This document shows positions 50,627-59,494 of a stretch of 64,000 nt of DNA, in pieces. The DNA lies in assembly GCF_000732535.1 (NCBI RefSeq), contig NZ_APNK01000004.1:124001-188000 (forward strand), in the 5' to 3' direction. The position numbers were made by a program, and so were the translations under genes. Numbering within the stretch: position 1 is the stretch's first letter; every line of letters starts with the position of its first letter. Source of the stretch: Salinisphaera hydrothermalis C41B8 (GTDB lineage: Bacteria > Pseudomonadota > Gammaproteobacteria > Nevskiales > Salinisphaeraceae). The notes beneath the pieces are model-generated. The model was not told the DNA's origin. It ran no database searches and was given only the letters and a program-made list of their open reading frames with translations.

Positions 50627-52066
50627 ATGGCCGAACCGACTTTCTTCTGGCACGACTACGAAACCTTCGGCGCCGATCCCAAGCGCGACAAGCCGGCCCA
50701 GTTCGCCGGCATTCGCACCGATGCCGATTTCAATGTCATCGGCGAGCCGATCGTGCTGTACTGCCAGCCGCCGCTGGACATGCTGGGCCACCCGGAGGCC
50801 ACGCTGATCACCGGCATCACGCCCCAGTACGCCCTGAAACACGGCGTGCCCGAGCCGGAATTCATCGAGACCATCGTCGCCGAAATGGCAAAGCCCGGCA
50901 CCTGCAGCGTCGGCTATAACAGTCTTCAGTTCGACGACGAAGTGACGCGCCATACGCTGTGGCGCAATTTCTTCGATCCCTACGCCCGCGAGTGGCAGAA
51001 CGGCTGCTCGCGCTGGGATATCATCAACATGGTGCGGCTCACCTATGCGCTGCGCCCCGAGGGCATCACGTGGCCGACGCGCGAGGACGGCGCGCCCAGC
51101 TTCCGCCTCGACCAGCTCGCGCCGGCCAACAACCTGGCCCAGGACCGCGCCCACGATGCCCTGTCCGACGTGCACGCCACCATCGGGCTCGCCAAGCTGA
51201 TCCGCGACAAGCAGCCTCGGTTGTACGACTACGTCATCAACAACCGCGACAAGCACAGCGCCCGCAAGCTGCTCGACATGGACACGCGCAAGCCCGCGCT
51301 GCATGTGTCGTCGAAATTCCCGGCCGAGAACGGCTGCCTGTCGCCGGTGATGCCGATCGCACAACACCCGTCGAACAAGAACTGCATCATCGTCTACGAC
51401 CTGCGCGTGGACCCGGCGCCGCTGCTGGAACTCGCCCCCGACGAGATCTACGAGCGCATCTTCACCCCCGCCGAAGATCTGCCCGACGACACGCCGCGCA
51501 TTGCGCTCAAGGGCGTGCATCTGAACAAATGCCCGGTGCTGGCGCCATTCGAGATGATGCGCGAGAACGAGGCGGCCCGGCTCCACCTCGACATCAACCA
51601 GTGCCGGCGCAACTGGAAAGCGATCCACGATCAGCTGACCGAAGTCGAAGCCAAGGCCACCGCCGTGTTCGACGCCCGCGTGTTCGATGCCGAGTCCGAC
51701 GCGGAAGCCGCGCTGTACGACGGTTTTATCTCCGACAGCGATCGCAAGCTCGCCGAATCGGTACGCGCGACGGCCCCCGCCGAACTCGCCGATGGTGCCA
51801 TCGTCTTCTCGGACAATCGGCTCAACGAACTGTTGTTCCGTTATCGTGCCCGGCACTTCCCCGATTCGCTCGCCGACGCCGAGCGCGACGACTGGAACAA
51901 CTGGGTAGCCAAGCGGCTCGAGTTCGCGCCCGACGGCGGTCTGACGCTCGACGAATACGACGAAGTCGTCGCCGCGCTGATGGAACGCGTCCAGGGCGAT
52001 CCCGCCCGGCTGCAGCTGCTGCTCGACCTCAAGGCCTGGGGCGACAAGCTGCGGCAGTCGATCTAG
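50627..52066 (+). CDS. sbcB: Exodeoxyribonuclease I
   Basis: 3'-5' single-strand DNA exonuclease used in mismatch repair and recombination. The ATG at 50627 gives 479 residues starting MAEPTFFWHDYETFG, with catalytic Asp10 and Glu12. The other DEDDh residues are in YNSLQFDDEVTRHTLW and HDALSDVHATIGLA. The SH3-like and C-terminal helical domains follow to the expected length (E. coli enzyme 475). Its TAG stop (52064-52066) is the left end of inverted-repeat element copy 2. Confidence 0.96.
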   Translation: MAEPTFFWHDYETFGADPKRDKPAQFAGIRTDADFNVIGEPIVLYCQPPLDMLGHPEATLITGITPQYALKHGVPEPEFIETIVAEMAKPGTCSVGYNSLQFDDEVTRHTLWRNFFDPYAREWQNGCSRWDIINMVRLTYALRPEGITWPTREDGAPSFRLDQLAPANNLAQDRAHDALSDVHATIGLAKLIRDKQPRLYDYVINNRDKHSARKLLDMDTRKPALHVSSKFPAENGCLSPVMPIAQHPSNKNCIIVYDLRVDPAPLLELAPDEIYERIFTPAEDLPDDTPRIALKGVHLNKCPVLAPFEMMRENEAARLHLDINQCRRNWKAIHDQLTEVEAKATAVFDARVFDAESDAEAALYDGFISDSDRKLAESVRATAPAELADGAIVFSDNRLNELLFRYRARHFPDSLADAERDDWNNWVAKRLEFAPDGGLTLDEYDEVVAALMERVQGDPARLQLLLDLKAWGDKLRQSI

Positions 52067-52351
52067 GGCGTGTTGAGGTTTCGTCCGAGTCCGCGCCAAG
52101 CGCTGTTTTGCGGCAAGACGAGGCGTAGCGAACGTGGCGTAGTGACCCTACGCGAGAGAGCTATAACGCTGTATTGCCGCAAAACAGCGCTTGTCCCGAA
52201 GGGTTGGGCCGCCCATAAAAAATTAACCAGGGGCGCCCAGCCGCGTTGCGAGTCTGGGTCGTGGCACGCCACGACGCGGCGACTCGCGCCTCGCCGGACA
52301 CGATTTGCGGACGCCAACGCGGCGCTCGCACGAAACCTCAACACGCCCTAG
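52063..52351. repeat. Inverted-repeat element, copy 2 (intact, MITE-like)
   Basis: A 289-bp element with 27-bp terminal inverted repeats and one mismatch (outer part CTAGGGCGTGTTGAGG at 52063 and its complement ending 52351). It is in the opposite orientation to copy 1. The internal 19-bp-arm repeat (AAGCGCTGTTTTGCGGCAA) and flanking sequences are shared with copy 1, but the terminal repeats differ from those of copy 1 at a few positions that are matched within each copy. It holds a short extra segment (about 52214-52243, containing AAAAAATTAACCAGG) absent from copy 1. The left end includes the TAG stop of sbcB. Confidence 0.85.
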
Positions 52352-52390
52352 GGCCCCGCGTGCGGCACGATTGGGTGTAAGGTGTCGAAT

Positions 52391-52415
52391 CGCCCGACAT
52401 GATAAGCGTCGGGCG
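52391..52415 (+). promoter_or_regulatory. Hairpin at the start of the unknown gene
   Basis: CGCCCGAC (52391-52398) pairs with GTCGGGCG (52408-52415), loop ATGATAAGC, ending two bases before the ATG at 52418. It would cover the ribosome-binding region of that ATG, so it may control translation, or the true start may lie at 52433 or 52442. Confidence 0.4.
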
Positions 52416-52417
52416 CC

Positions 52418-54394
52418 ATGTCATTTGATTCGATGCCCTGCATGATCACAACGCCGAGCACCCCGCAATTCGACCAGGCGCTGATGGCGCTGGGCCAGGC
52501 CCGTCAGGCCAACACCACGGCCACCAACGCCCAGGTTCTGGCTGCTGCCGGCATGGTGCTGGCCGAGGACGACGGGCCAGCGGCACTTTACGAACGCGTC
52601 AAGCGTTACGAGTCGGCCGGCGTTTTCAAGGACACGGACTGGGACTACCCCGCCATCCTGCAGCCGGACATCGCCAAGATCTCGCTGCGCACCGGCGACG
52701 CCCAGACCACCGTCATCGAAGCGCTCAGCCAGCTTCGGCTATTGGCGGTCGCACTCGGCGACTACGCCCATCCGCGCATCACCGCCGAGCATGCCCGTCA
52801 GTTCATCACCCAGGTGATGGCCCTCAACCTCGACCTGCTGTCGGGCCAGCTCAGTGAAGCCGATCGCGAGCGGCCGTTTTCACTCGGGCCGATCGTGGCG
52901 GCGTTGTATCGCTTCCAGATCGATGCCATGGGCTACGAGAGCATTCTCGACAGCCTGGTCGCCGAAGTCTGGCGCATCCTCGAACAACGCCCGATCGACG
53001 TCGACGACGCGCGCGAAATGGTCATTCAGATCGCACAATGCCTGTTCGATCCAACACTCGATACCGAGAACACGGCCGCCCGCCAGCTCGTCAACTGCCT
53101 GTTTGCGCCCACGCCCGGCTGTGCCGAAGACCCCGGTGTGGATGTCTACGGGATGCGCCTGCCCACGTTCACCGACGAAGAACTACGCGCCGAGGCCCAG
53201 GGCTTCGCTCGCGCCATGCACGAGACCGGGCTGGTGTCCGTCTACCACGCGGTATTCCTGCACCATCTGCGCAGCCCGGAAGTCGGCGGCGAACACCTGA
53301 TCCCGATCACCCTCGGGCTAGGTCGCACTGGCACCGATGCCTACCAGTGCCACACGGCGTTGGTGCACGAGATCATCGACGACATCATTTTTGTCGAGAC
53401 GGCGCAGGCCATCTACGGTCTCGCCCTGCTCCTCGAACGCGGCGTTCTGTTCAACGGACCCGTGGCCGCGGGCCTGGCGCGCCAGCTGCGCCTGCCCTTG
53501 TCCGCCAGCACTGCCGCCACGCTCACCACCGCGTTCGGCGCCACGCGCGAGCCACGGGTCTGGCTCATGGCCGGCGCGCTCAATCTGCTCGGCCAGCCGC
53601 TCGGCGTCGGTCAGGGCAACAATCCCACCTGCCAGTCGGTCATCGGCCTGTCGATGTGGGCCGACAACGACCCGGACTATCTGCTCCAGCTCGTCGCCTG
53701 GGCCGCGCGCGACGATGAAGTGCTGCTGCGCTTCGAGGGTGATCTGGTGTCCTCCAAAGGGCTGGCCGCCGGGCTCGCCAAGCAGCGCCCGCTGGACGTG
53801 GACCCGGTGTCGATGATCCTCGTGCCTCATCTCGACCGGATCTATATCGAAATGGGTCGGCTCTGCGGCGAGCGCGACGACGATCTCCATCGCTGGATTC
53901 ACCCGGAGTTCTACGGCTGGTGGGTCGGCAACGGCTTCCGGGCGGTCACCAACGCCGCCACCGACAAGATCGAAGACCACGCCGGCTTCATCCGCGCGTT
54001 CTACGCCAGCTACCACCTGGACTACAACGGCGGCGTGCCGGTGATTCACCCCCAACCCGCCGGCATCGCCGCCACCGATAGTGCCGCGCGCTATGTCGGC
54101 CGCCACGCCATCGCCATCCGTCGCGTCGCGCTCGACCCGGACGGCGAGATGCGCGTCTACTTCTTCAACCCCAACAACGACAGCGGACAGGACTGGGGCC
54201 AGGGCATCGAAACCGACACCCACGGCCACGGCGAACGCCACGGCGAAGCCAGTCTGCCCTTCCATCAGTTCGCATCGCGCCTGTTCGTGTTCCACTACGA
54301 CCCGCTGGAACAGGGCGAACCGGCCAACGTACCGGCCGAGGCCGTCGACGTCGTGCTGGCGCTCGCCAACGACAGCTGGGCCGCCGTGTTCTAG
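52418..54394 (+). CDS. Conserved-looking protein of unknown function (658 residues)
   Basis: I do not recognise this protein. It is acidic and largely helical, with no signal peptide or membrane segments. A mid-protein block GVGQGNNPTCQSVIGLSMWA (Cys about residue 405), a long His/Asp/Asn-rich C-terminal part (HPEFYGWWVGNGFRAVTNAA, FNPNNDSGQDWGQGIE) and LGLGRTGTDAYQCHTALVHE are distinctive, and the Cys-His-Asn content could suit a cysteine hydrolase, but no catalytic set can be asserted. Start uncertain: ATGs at 52418, 52433 and 52442. It lies between two oppositely oriented repeat copies (52063-52351 and from 54392); its TAG stop opens the downstream one. Confidence 0.8.
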   Translation: MSFDSMPCMITTPSTPQFDQALMALGQARQANTTATNAQVLAAAGMVLAEDDGPAALYERVKRYESAGVFKDTDWDYPAILQPDIAKISLRTGDAQTTVIEALSQLRLLAVALGDYAHPRITAEHARQFITQVMALNLDLLSGQLSEADRERPFSLGPIVAALYRFQIDAMGYESILDSLVAEVWRILEQRPIDVDDAREMVIQIAQCLFDPTLDTENTAARQLVNCLFAPTPGCAEDPGVDVYGMRLPTFTDEELRAEAQGFARAMHETGLVSVYHAVFLHHLRSPEVGGEHLIPITLGLGRTGTDAYQCHTALVHEIIDDIIFVETAQAIYGLALLLERGVLFNGPVAAGLARQLRLPLSASTAATLTTAFGATREPRVWLMAGALNLLGQPLGVGQGNNPTCQSVIGLSMWADNDPDYLLQLVAWAARDDEVLLRFEGDLVSSKGLAAGLAKQRPLDVDPVSMILVPHLDRIYIEMGRLCGERDDDLHRWIHPEFYGWWVGNGFRAVTNAATDKIEDHAGFIRAFYASYHLDYNGGVPVIHPQPAGIAATDSAARYVGRHAIAIRRVALDPDGEMRVYFFNPNNDSGQDWGQGIETDTHGHGERHGEASLPFHQFASRLFVFHYDPLEQGEPANVPAEAVDVVLALANDSWAAVF

Positions 54395-54550
54395 GTGTAT
54401 TGCCGTTTCGTACGCGCGCCGCGTTGGAGATCGCAAATCGTGTCCGGCAAGGCGCGAGTCGCCGGCTCTGGGCGAGCCAAGACCCGGGCTCGCAACACCG
54501 CCGGACGCCCCTAGTCAATTTCGATGAGCGGCCCCACCCGAAGGGTCACG
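54392..54550. repeat. Inverted-repeat element, copy 3 (truncated)
   Basis: Begins TAGGTGTATTGCCGTTTCG at the stop codon of the unknown gene and continues with the same internal sequence as copies 1 and 2 (ATCGTGTCCGGCAAGGCGCG, then GAGTCG). The homology fades near 54550 after a CCCGAAGGG stretch; the right half and right terminal repeat are missing. It has the orientation of copy 1, thus inverted relative to copy 2, on the other side of the unknown gene. Confidence 0.75.
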
Positions 54551-54633
54551 CGCCGCCCGATTCGACGAACGAACGTGGCACAGTCGCCGGCCATTACCGG
54601 TAGCATGGGGGCGGGAATCACACCACCGAATCC

Positions 54634-55305
54634 ATGCTACCCAAGCTCACCGACGTCGAAGCCCGCATCATCGGTTGCCTGATGGAAAAATCCGTCACCA
54701 CGCCGGACCATATGCCCCTGACCCTCAACGCACTGACCAACGCGGCCAACCAGAAATCGGCCCGCGAACCGGTGATGTCACTCACCCGGGTCGAAGTACA
54801 ACGCGCCGCCCGCGCGCTGGCCCAGCGCAGCCTCGTGCAGATCGACGAAAACTTCAAAAGCGGGGTCGAAAAATACAAACAGCGGATGTGCGGCGCCGGC
54901 CAGTTCGCCGACATCAAGCTCACGAAAGCTCAGTTCGCGATCGTGACGTTGCTGCTGCTTCGCGGGCCACAGACACCCGGGGAACTGCGCAGCCGCGCCG
55001 GCCGCCTCTACGACTTCCCCGATAACGACGCCGCCTCTGCCGCGGCCCGCGAACTGATCGACGAGGAAGATCTCGAACACTCTCTGCTGGTTCAACTGCC
55101 CCGAACCAAGGGCCGCAAGGATGCGGAGTTCATGCACCAGCTCTGCGGCCCGCTGGACCTGGAGGCGTACGCTGCGGCGGCGGCCGAGGGACCGGGACAG
55201 TCGGCGGCTCAGGAACGTATCGCTGCCCTGGAACAGCGTGTGGCCGAACTCGAGGCTGAAAACGCCGCGTTGCGTGAGCAACTGGCGACCGAGCGCGGCG
55301 CCTGA
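54634..55305 (+). CDS. yceH: YceH family protein (DUF480)
   Basis: Probable DNA-binding protein with two winged-helix domains; its role is not established. The 223-residue protein matches the family: LTDVEARIIGCLMEKSVTTPD, NALTNAANQKSAREPVMSLT, VEKYKQRMCG, and LLLRGPQTPGELRSRAGRLYDF near residue 107. The C-terminus adds a coiled coil (RIAALEQRVAELEAENAALR) not present in E. coli YceH. A purine-rich GGGGGCGGG stretch lies about 20 bases before the ATG, too far for a good Shine-Dalgarno. Confidence 0.93.
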   Translation: MLPKLTDVEARIIGCLMEKSVTTPDHMPLTLNALTNAANQKSAREPVMSLTRVEVQRAARALAQRSLVQIDENFKSGVEKYKQRMCGAGQFADIKLTKAQFAIVTLLLLRGPQTPGELRSRAGRLYDFPDNDAASAAARELIDEEDLEHSLLVQLPRTKGRKDAEFMHQLCGPLDLEAYAAAAAEGPGQSAAQERIAALEQRVAELEAENAALREQLATERGA

Positions 55306-55454
55306 GGCCAGACTTTCTAGTCGGGAGTTTGCATCGACACGGCCGGGCGCGGCAGCCGGCCATAAGATCGTCATCTTGCCGACATCCTTTTCGTTCGTTT
55401 TTCGTAACAAAATCAAACAGTAACCGCTCTGCAACATCAATGTGCCTCTCTATG

Positions 55455-55474
55455 GTTTCGCGGTAACGCGAAAC
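55455..55474 (+). promoter_or_regulatory. Leader hairpin before the phosphoesterase gene
   Basis: GTTTCGCG (55455-55462) pairs with CGCGAAAC (55467-55474) around a GTAA tetraloop, 25 bases before the ATG and just before a GAGGAGAGG ribosome-binding site. Likely a structured leader or an operator palindrome. Confidence 0.45.
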
Positions 55475-55498
55475 GAAACCGATCAGAGGAGAGGCTTT

Positions 55499-57529
55499 AT
55501 GATTTCAAGAAAGCACAGACGGACACGGATAAGGGCTGGCGCCCTTCTGGGCGCGCTCGTTCTGGCATCCCCCCTGGCACAGGCGGCCACGCACAGGGAT
55601 TGGGACCACCATCATGAGCATGGCCGACAGACCGCGACACCCATCAAGCACGTGATCCTAATCCTGGGGGAGAACCGGACATTCGATAACGTGTTCGCGA
55701 CCTACAAGCCACGTCCGGGGCAGACCGTGGACAATCTGCTCTCTAAAGGCATCATCAATGCCGACGGCACGCCGGGGCCGAATTTTGCCCAGGGGGCACA
55801 ACGGCGCGCTCAGGACACCGACACCTACTCGATTCATCCCGCCACAACCGGCCCTTATGACGCGCTCGGGCCAATCACCACCACCGGCACGCCGACCGAT
55901 GCGCCGTTCGCCACGGCAGCGGCCGCCAAGGCCGTCGAACCCGCGTTACCGGCTGGCACCTACAAACGGCTGGCGACCGGCGGCAGCGGGCTGGCGCCCA
56001 GCGCGAAGATCGACACACGTTTCCCCGACATGGTGCGCAACGGGCCGTTCGATCTCACGCGCTATGTGAATTACAACGACTATACCGGCAGCCCCACCCA
56101 CCGCTTTTTCCAGATGTGGCAGCAGGTGGACTGCAAGATGTCGCAGGCCACGAAACAGAACCCGAGCGGTTGTGCCAACGATCTGTGGGCGTGGGTCGAG
56201 GCCTCGGTGGGCAACGCCAGCAATGGCAAGCCGGAACCCGCCAATCACTCGGAGACCGGCCAGCACCAGGGCCCCGTGGCGATGGGCGTTTACAACGTCC
56301 AGCACGGCGACATGCCCTATTTCAATCGGCTGGCGCATGAGTACGCGATGAGCGACAACTTCCATCAATCCGTGATGGGCGGCACCGGCGCGAATCACGT
56401 CGAGATCGGTTACGGGACCGGCATCTATTACTCGAACGCCCAGGGTCAGCCGGTCAAGCCGCCACAGAACCAGATCGAGAACCCGAATCCGCAATCCGGC
56501 ACCAATAATTTCTACAAACAGGACGGCTACAGCGGCGGCTCTTATGTGGCCTGCAACGACAGCTCGCAGCCGGGCGTGGGTTCGATCCGCAACTACCTAT
56601 CGTCCCTGCCATACAAGGCCTTTCGTGACGGCGATTGCCGCAAGAACGCCTATTACCTCGTGAACAACTATAGCCCGGGCTATAAGGGCACCGGCAAACC
56701 CGCGGCTCTGGGGCCACACCAATACACGGTGCCGCCCACGACCCAGCAGAACCTGGGGCTGCTGCTAAGCCGCAATCACGTGTCCTGGAGCTATTACGGC
56801 GAGGGCTGGGATCACGGCAAGGAAGACGGCGAGAAATCGTCCTATTGCGATATCTGCAATCCCTTCCTGTATTCCAAGCAGATCATGACCAACCCGCAGC
56901 TACGGAAGAATCTCAAGGGGATTCACGCGCTGTATCACGACATCGGCGACGATCGTCTGCCGGCGGTGTCGATCGTGAAGCCGGATACCTATCTCGATGG
57001 CCATCCGGCGTCGTCGAAGTTCGGGCTGTTCGAGGCATTCACGCGCAAGATCATCCGCAAGATCAAGTCGCACCCCGAATTGTGGAAGAATACTGCCATC
57101 GTGGTGACCACTGATGAAGGTGGCGGCTACTACGACTCAGGCTATATCCAGCCCATCGACTTCTTCGGGGACGGGCCGCGCATTCCCTTGATCGTCGTAT
57201 CGCCGTATTCGAAGCATGTCGGCGTGAGCCATACCTATGGCGATCAGGTGTCGTTCGACAAGTTCGTCGAAGCGAACTGGCACCTCGGGCCGATTTCAAG
57301 CTATAGCCGCGACAATCTGCCCAATCCGGTTGCCACGAAGCAGAATCCCTATGTTCCGGTGAACGCGCCGGCAATCGGGAACCTGATGTCGATGTTCGAT
57401 TTCAGTCGACACGGAGAACACGACGGCCGCACGCACGATCATGATGATCAGAACGGTCACGAACACGACCACAACAACCGCGGCCCGTGGGCGCACTCGC
57501 GACGTGACAGCTCCGAGAGACACTCCTAG
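55499..57529 (+). CDS. Secreted phosphoesterase, phospholipase C / acid phosphatase family
   Basis: Exported alkaline-phosphatase-fold enzyme of the PF04185 type (phospholipase C / AcpA-like acid phosphatase). The ATG at 55499, after a strong Shine-Dalgarno (GAGGAGAGG), gives 676 residues with a Sec signal peptide cleaved near Ala-Gln-Ala (residue 29). Family signatures are HVILILGENRTFDNVF (about 51-66), GTGANHVEIGYGTGIYY, and the C-terminal VVTTDEGGGYYDSGYIQP and RIPLIVVSPYSKHVGVSHTY. Both ends of the mature protein are His-rich (DWDHHHEHGR; GEHDGRTHDHDDQNGHEHDH), suggesting metal binding. The substrate cannot be fixed from sequence. Confidence 0.85.
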   Translation: MISRKHRRTRIRAGALLGALVLASPLAQAATHRDWDHHHEHGRQTATPIKHVILILGENRTFDNVFATYKPRPGQTVDNLLSKGIINADGTPGPNFAQGAQRRAQDTDTYSIHPATTGPYDALGPITTTGTPTDAPFATAAAAKAVEPALPAGTYKRLATGGSGLAPSAKIDTRFPDMVRNGPFDLTRYVNYNDYTGSPTHRFFQMWQQVDCKMSQATKQNPSGCANDLWAWVEASVGNASNGKPEPANHSETGQHQGPVAMGVYNVQHGDMPYFNRLAHEYAMSDNFHQSVMGGTGANHVEIGYGTGIYYSNAQGQPVKPPQNQIENPNPQSGTNNFYKQDGYSGGSYVACNDSSQPGVGSIRNYLSSLPYKAFRDGDCRKNAYYLVNNYSPGYKGTGKPAALGPHQYTVPPTTQQNLGLLLSRNHVSWSYYGEGWDHGKEDGEKSSYCDICNPFLYSKQIMTNPQLRKNLKGIHALYHDIGDDRLPAVSIVKPDTYLDGHPASSKFGLFEAFTRKIIRKIKSHPELWKNTAIVVTTDEGGGYYDSGYIQPIDFFGDGPRIPLIVVSPYSKHVGVSHTYGDQVSFDKFVEANWHLGPISSYSRDNLPNPVATKQNPYVPVNAPAIGNLMSMFDFSRHGEHDGRTHDHDDQNGHEHDHNNRGPWAHSRRDSSERHS

Positions 57530-57556
57530 ATCCCGGACGGCGTATTGAGAACCTGT

Positions 57557-57585
57557 GTAGAGGGCGATCTCGAGTCGCCCTCTAC
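57557..57585. terminator. Hairpin between convergent phosphoesterase and DUF3147 genes
   Basis: GTAGAGGGCGA (57557-57567) pairs with TCGCCCTCTAC (57575-57585), loop TCTCGAG. A strong 11-bp stem between two convergent stops, without a T-run. Confidence 0.5.
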
Positions 57586-57613
57586 GCGATGCCCCGCACC
57601 CCAAACTGCCCCG

Positions 57614-57964
57614 TCAGATCCGCAGCCCGATGCGAGGGCCGATAGCCACCATGCCGAGATAGAGCCCGGCCGTCAGCGCACAGCCGATCATCAGGGTGAG
57701 CCAGAACGGCAGGCCGCGGTTGAGCAGCCAGGGCATGAGCAGAAACATGGGCAGCGACGGGATCACGAACCAGAACGTGGCGCCGATATGAGCGGCCATA
57801 CGGGTGCGATCGTGCGTGTCGTGCCAGAGCCAGATCATGCCCAGGATGGAGACCAGCGGCAGCGATGCCACCAGCGCGCCGACGGCCGGCTGGCGTTTGG
57901 CGATGGTCGAAACGATCGCGATGATGACGCCGGACAATATCGATTTCGTGATGAAATAGAGCAT
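57614..57964 (-). CDS. DUF3147 family membrane protein
   Basis: A 116-residue protein with four hydrophobic helices and the DUF3147-type sequence AKRQPAVGALVASLPLVSILGMIWLWHDTHD followed by FWFVIPSLPMFLLMPWLLNRG. Members are small inner-membrane proteins of unknown function. It is convergent with the phosphoesterase gene. Confidence 0.85.
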   Translation of the reverse strand: MLYFITKSILSGVIIAIVSTIAKRQPAVGALVASLPLVSILGMIWLWHDTHDRTRMAAHIGATFWFVIPSLPMFLLMPWLLNRGLPFWLTLMIGCALTAGLYLGMVAIGPRIGLRI

Positions 57965-58166
57965 ATCAATCGCTTGGTTTATTCCCTGCCGTGTTTATTC
58001 ATGAGGGGTGCGGGTCCAGTCATGCGGGCTGTGTTTGCGATGCCCGCGCCTCCGGTCGTTGATCGGTGCCGAGCGATCGGACGGACGAGGCAGACCAAGG
58101 ATAACGCCTGCCCCCGCGTCCCAAATCCGTCCAAGCATGGCGAATCAAACGTCCCGAGCCAACTCG

Positions 58167-58649
58167 TCATCCGTCACGGCGCCCCAGGCGCCCCGCTGCG
58201 GTCTGGTGCCGCCCCGTGGCCGGTTTGACCGCCGTTGCCGCGGCCAGTCCGTGCGTGGGCATGTTGCGATAGACGGTCTCGAACTGGCCGGCTTGTACCA
58301 GATAAGTTTCATGCCAGATGCCGACGCTGTCGTTGCCGCTGCTACGGCGATTGAACTCCCGCCAGGCCGGCAGATGCTCGGATTCCCGAGCGGCGGCGTA
58401 CGCTCGCAATTGATCGAACGAGCGCCAGTACTGGATGAGTTCGACGTTCCGACCGCCCCATCGGCCACGATAGCCGAGCAGGCCGAGTTCGGGCTTCGCC
58501 GACAGCTCCTGGAGCATCTTGGGCATGGCCCGGGACACCGGCCACCAGCGATCGACCCGCCACAATGCGTTGATGCGCATACCGATCAGAAAGACGACGA
58601 AATCGCCTTCCACATTCGCCATCATCCGCTGGGATTCGATGCGCGCCAT
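58167..58649 (-). CDS. DUF4188 domain-containing protein
   Basis: The ATG at 58647-58649 gives 160 residues; the frame is open ten more codons. The DUF4188 pattern is clear: VEGDFVVFLIGMRINALWRV, VSRAMPKMLQELSAKPELGLLGYRG, IQYWRSFDQLRAYAAARESEHLPAW, and VGIWHETYLV. This family is related to stress-responsive dimeric alpha-beta barrel (monooxygenase-like) proteins with no settled function. The last ~25 residues are basic and low-complexity, unlike the family, and may be a divergent tail. Confidence 0.85.
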   Translation of the reverse strand: MARIESQRMMANVEGDFVVFLIGMRINALWRVDRWWPVSRAMPKMLQELSAKPELGLLGYRGRWGGRNVELIQYWRSFDQLRAYAAARESEHLPAWREFNRRSSGNDSVGIWHETYLVQAGQFETVYRNMPTHGLAAATAVKPATGRHQTAAGRLGRRDG

Positions 58650-58792
58650 GAGGAGATACCGGGTTGGACGGCGAACCAACGGTTCGCGTCAGATTTTCGA
58701 ACAATAATCCAATCGACTAACCGGGCGGCGGCACACAAGCCGGCCGCCGCCGCGACCACCGGAACGGTGAGGCACAGGCGCGCTGGTCTTAT

Positions 58793-59419
58793 TCAAGAGC
58801 CGTTGCCGGTCGTCCGCGGCGTCCCGTCGTTGTGGACATAGGCGGTGGCCTGGCTGTCCCCACTGTCCTTGCGATATGGCGCGCAGGCGCTGCCCTGATC
58901 CGGAAACACCAGCTCATCGGTGGGGAAACCGAGATCGGCGGCCCGCTGGATCAGCGCTGCGCGGGTCGCGGCCGAAAGCCGCGGCGTACGTGACAGAATC
59001 CAGAGATAATCGCGATTCGGGCCGGCGATCAGCGCATGGCGATAGTCGGGGTCGAGCGCGATGACGTTATAGCCGGCATAGAACGGGCCGAAAAAGCTGA
59101 CCTTGAATCGGCCTGTATTGTCGCCCGCCACGAAATACGCCTTGCCCACGGCTTCGCTGACCTTGTCCTTGGCGAGATTCACGCCTCGGTTGACCACCCG
59201 GACGCCGCCATCGGCCCGCTTGCTGTAGGTGGCCGTAACGCAGTCCAGCCCCTTCTCGAAGCGATGATCGAGCCGGGCGATTTCGTACCAGCGGCCGAGA
59301 TAATGATTCAACGAGAACGGCTGGACCGCCGTGGTGCCTTTCGGTAATCCCACACAACCGGACAGCACGCCCGAGACGAGACAGGCCGTGACGACACGAA
59401 TCCAGGAACTGACGCTCAT
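58793..59419 (-). CDS. blc: Outer-membrane lipocalin lipoprotein (Blc-like)
   Basis: Bacterial lipocalin anchored to the outer membrane, thought to bind or store lipids. The 208-residue protein has a signal peptide with lipobox LSGC (Cys about 22), the lipocalin start NHYLGRWYEIARLDHRFEKG, YSKRADGGVRVVNRG and a final YLWILSRTPRLS block. An extension of about 30 residues follows the normal lipocalin end (SACAPYRKDSGDSQATAYVH). Confidence 0.9.
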   Translation of the reverse strand: MSVSSWIRVVTACLVSGVLSGCVGLPKGTTAVQPFSLNHYLGRWYEIARLDHRFEKGLDCVTATYSKRADGGVRVVNRGVNLAKDKVSEAVGKAYFVAGDNTGRFKVSFFGPFYAGYNVIALDPDYRHALIAGPNRDYLWILSRTPRLSAATRAALIQRAADLGFPTDELVFPDQGSACAPYRKDSGDSQATAYVHNDGTPRTTGNGS

Positions 59420-59494
59420 CGACGATCCCGTCTGTGGTTGATGTCTCGAGTATAGTCGCGCGCCGCGTGCGGTGACGTGATCGGCCGCGGCGCT

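Noticed and set aside
52063-54550. A complete composite transposon carrying the unknown gene
   Set aside because: No transposase, copy 3 lacks its right end, and no target duplication outside the pair can be shown; kept only as a hypothesis in the findings.
55380-55450. A Pho box upstream of the secreted phosphoesterase
   Set aside because: Only a poor reverse-orientation resemblance (CTGTTTGATTTTGTTAC) could be found; insufficient for a call.
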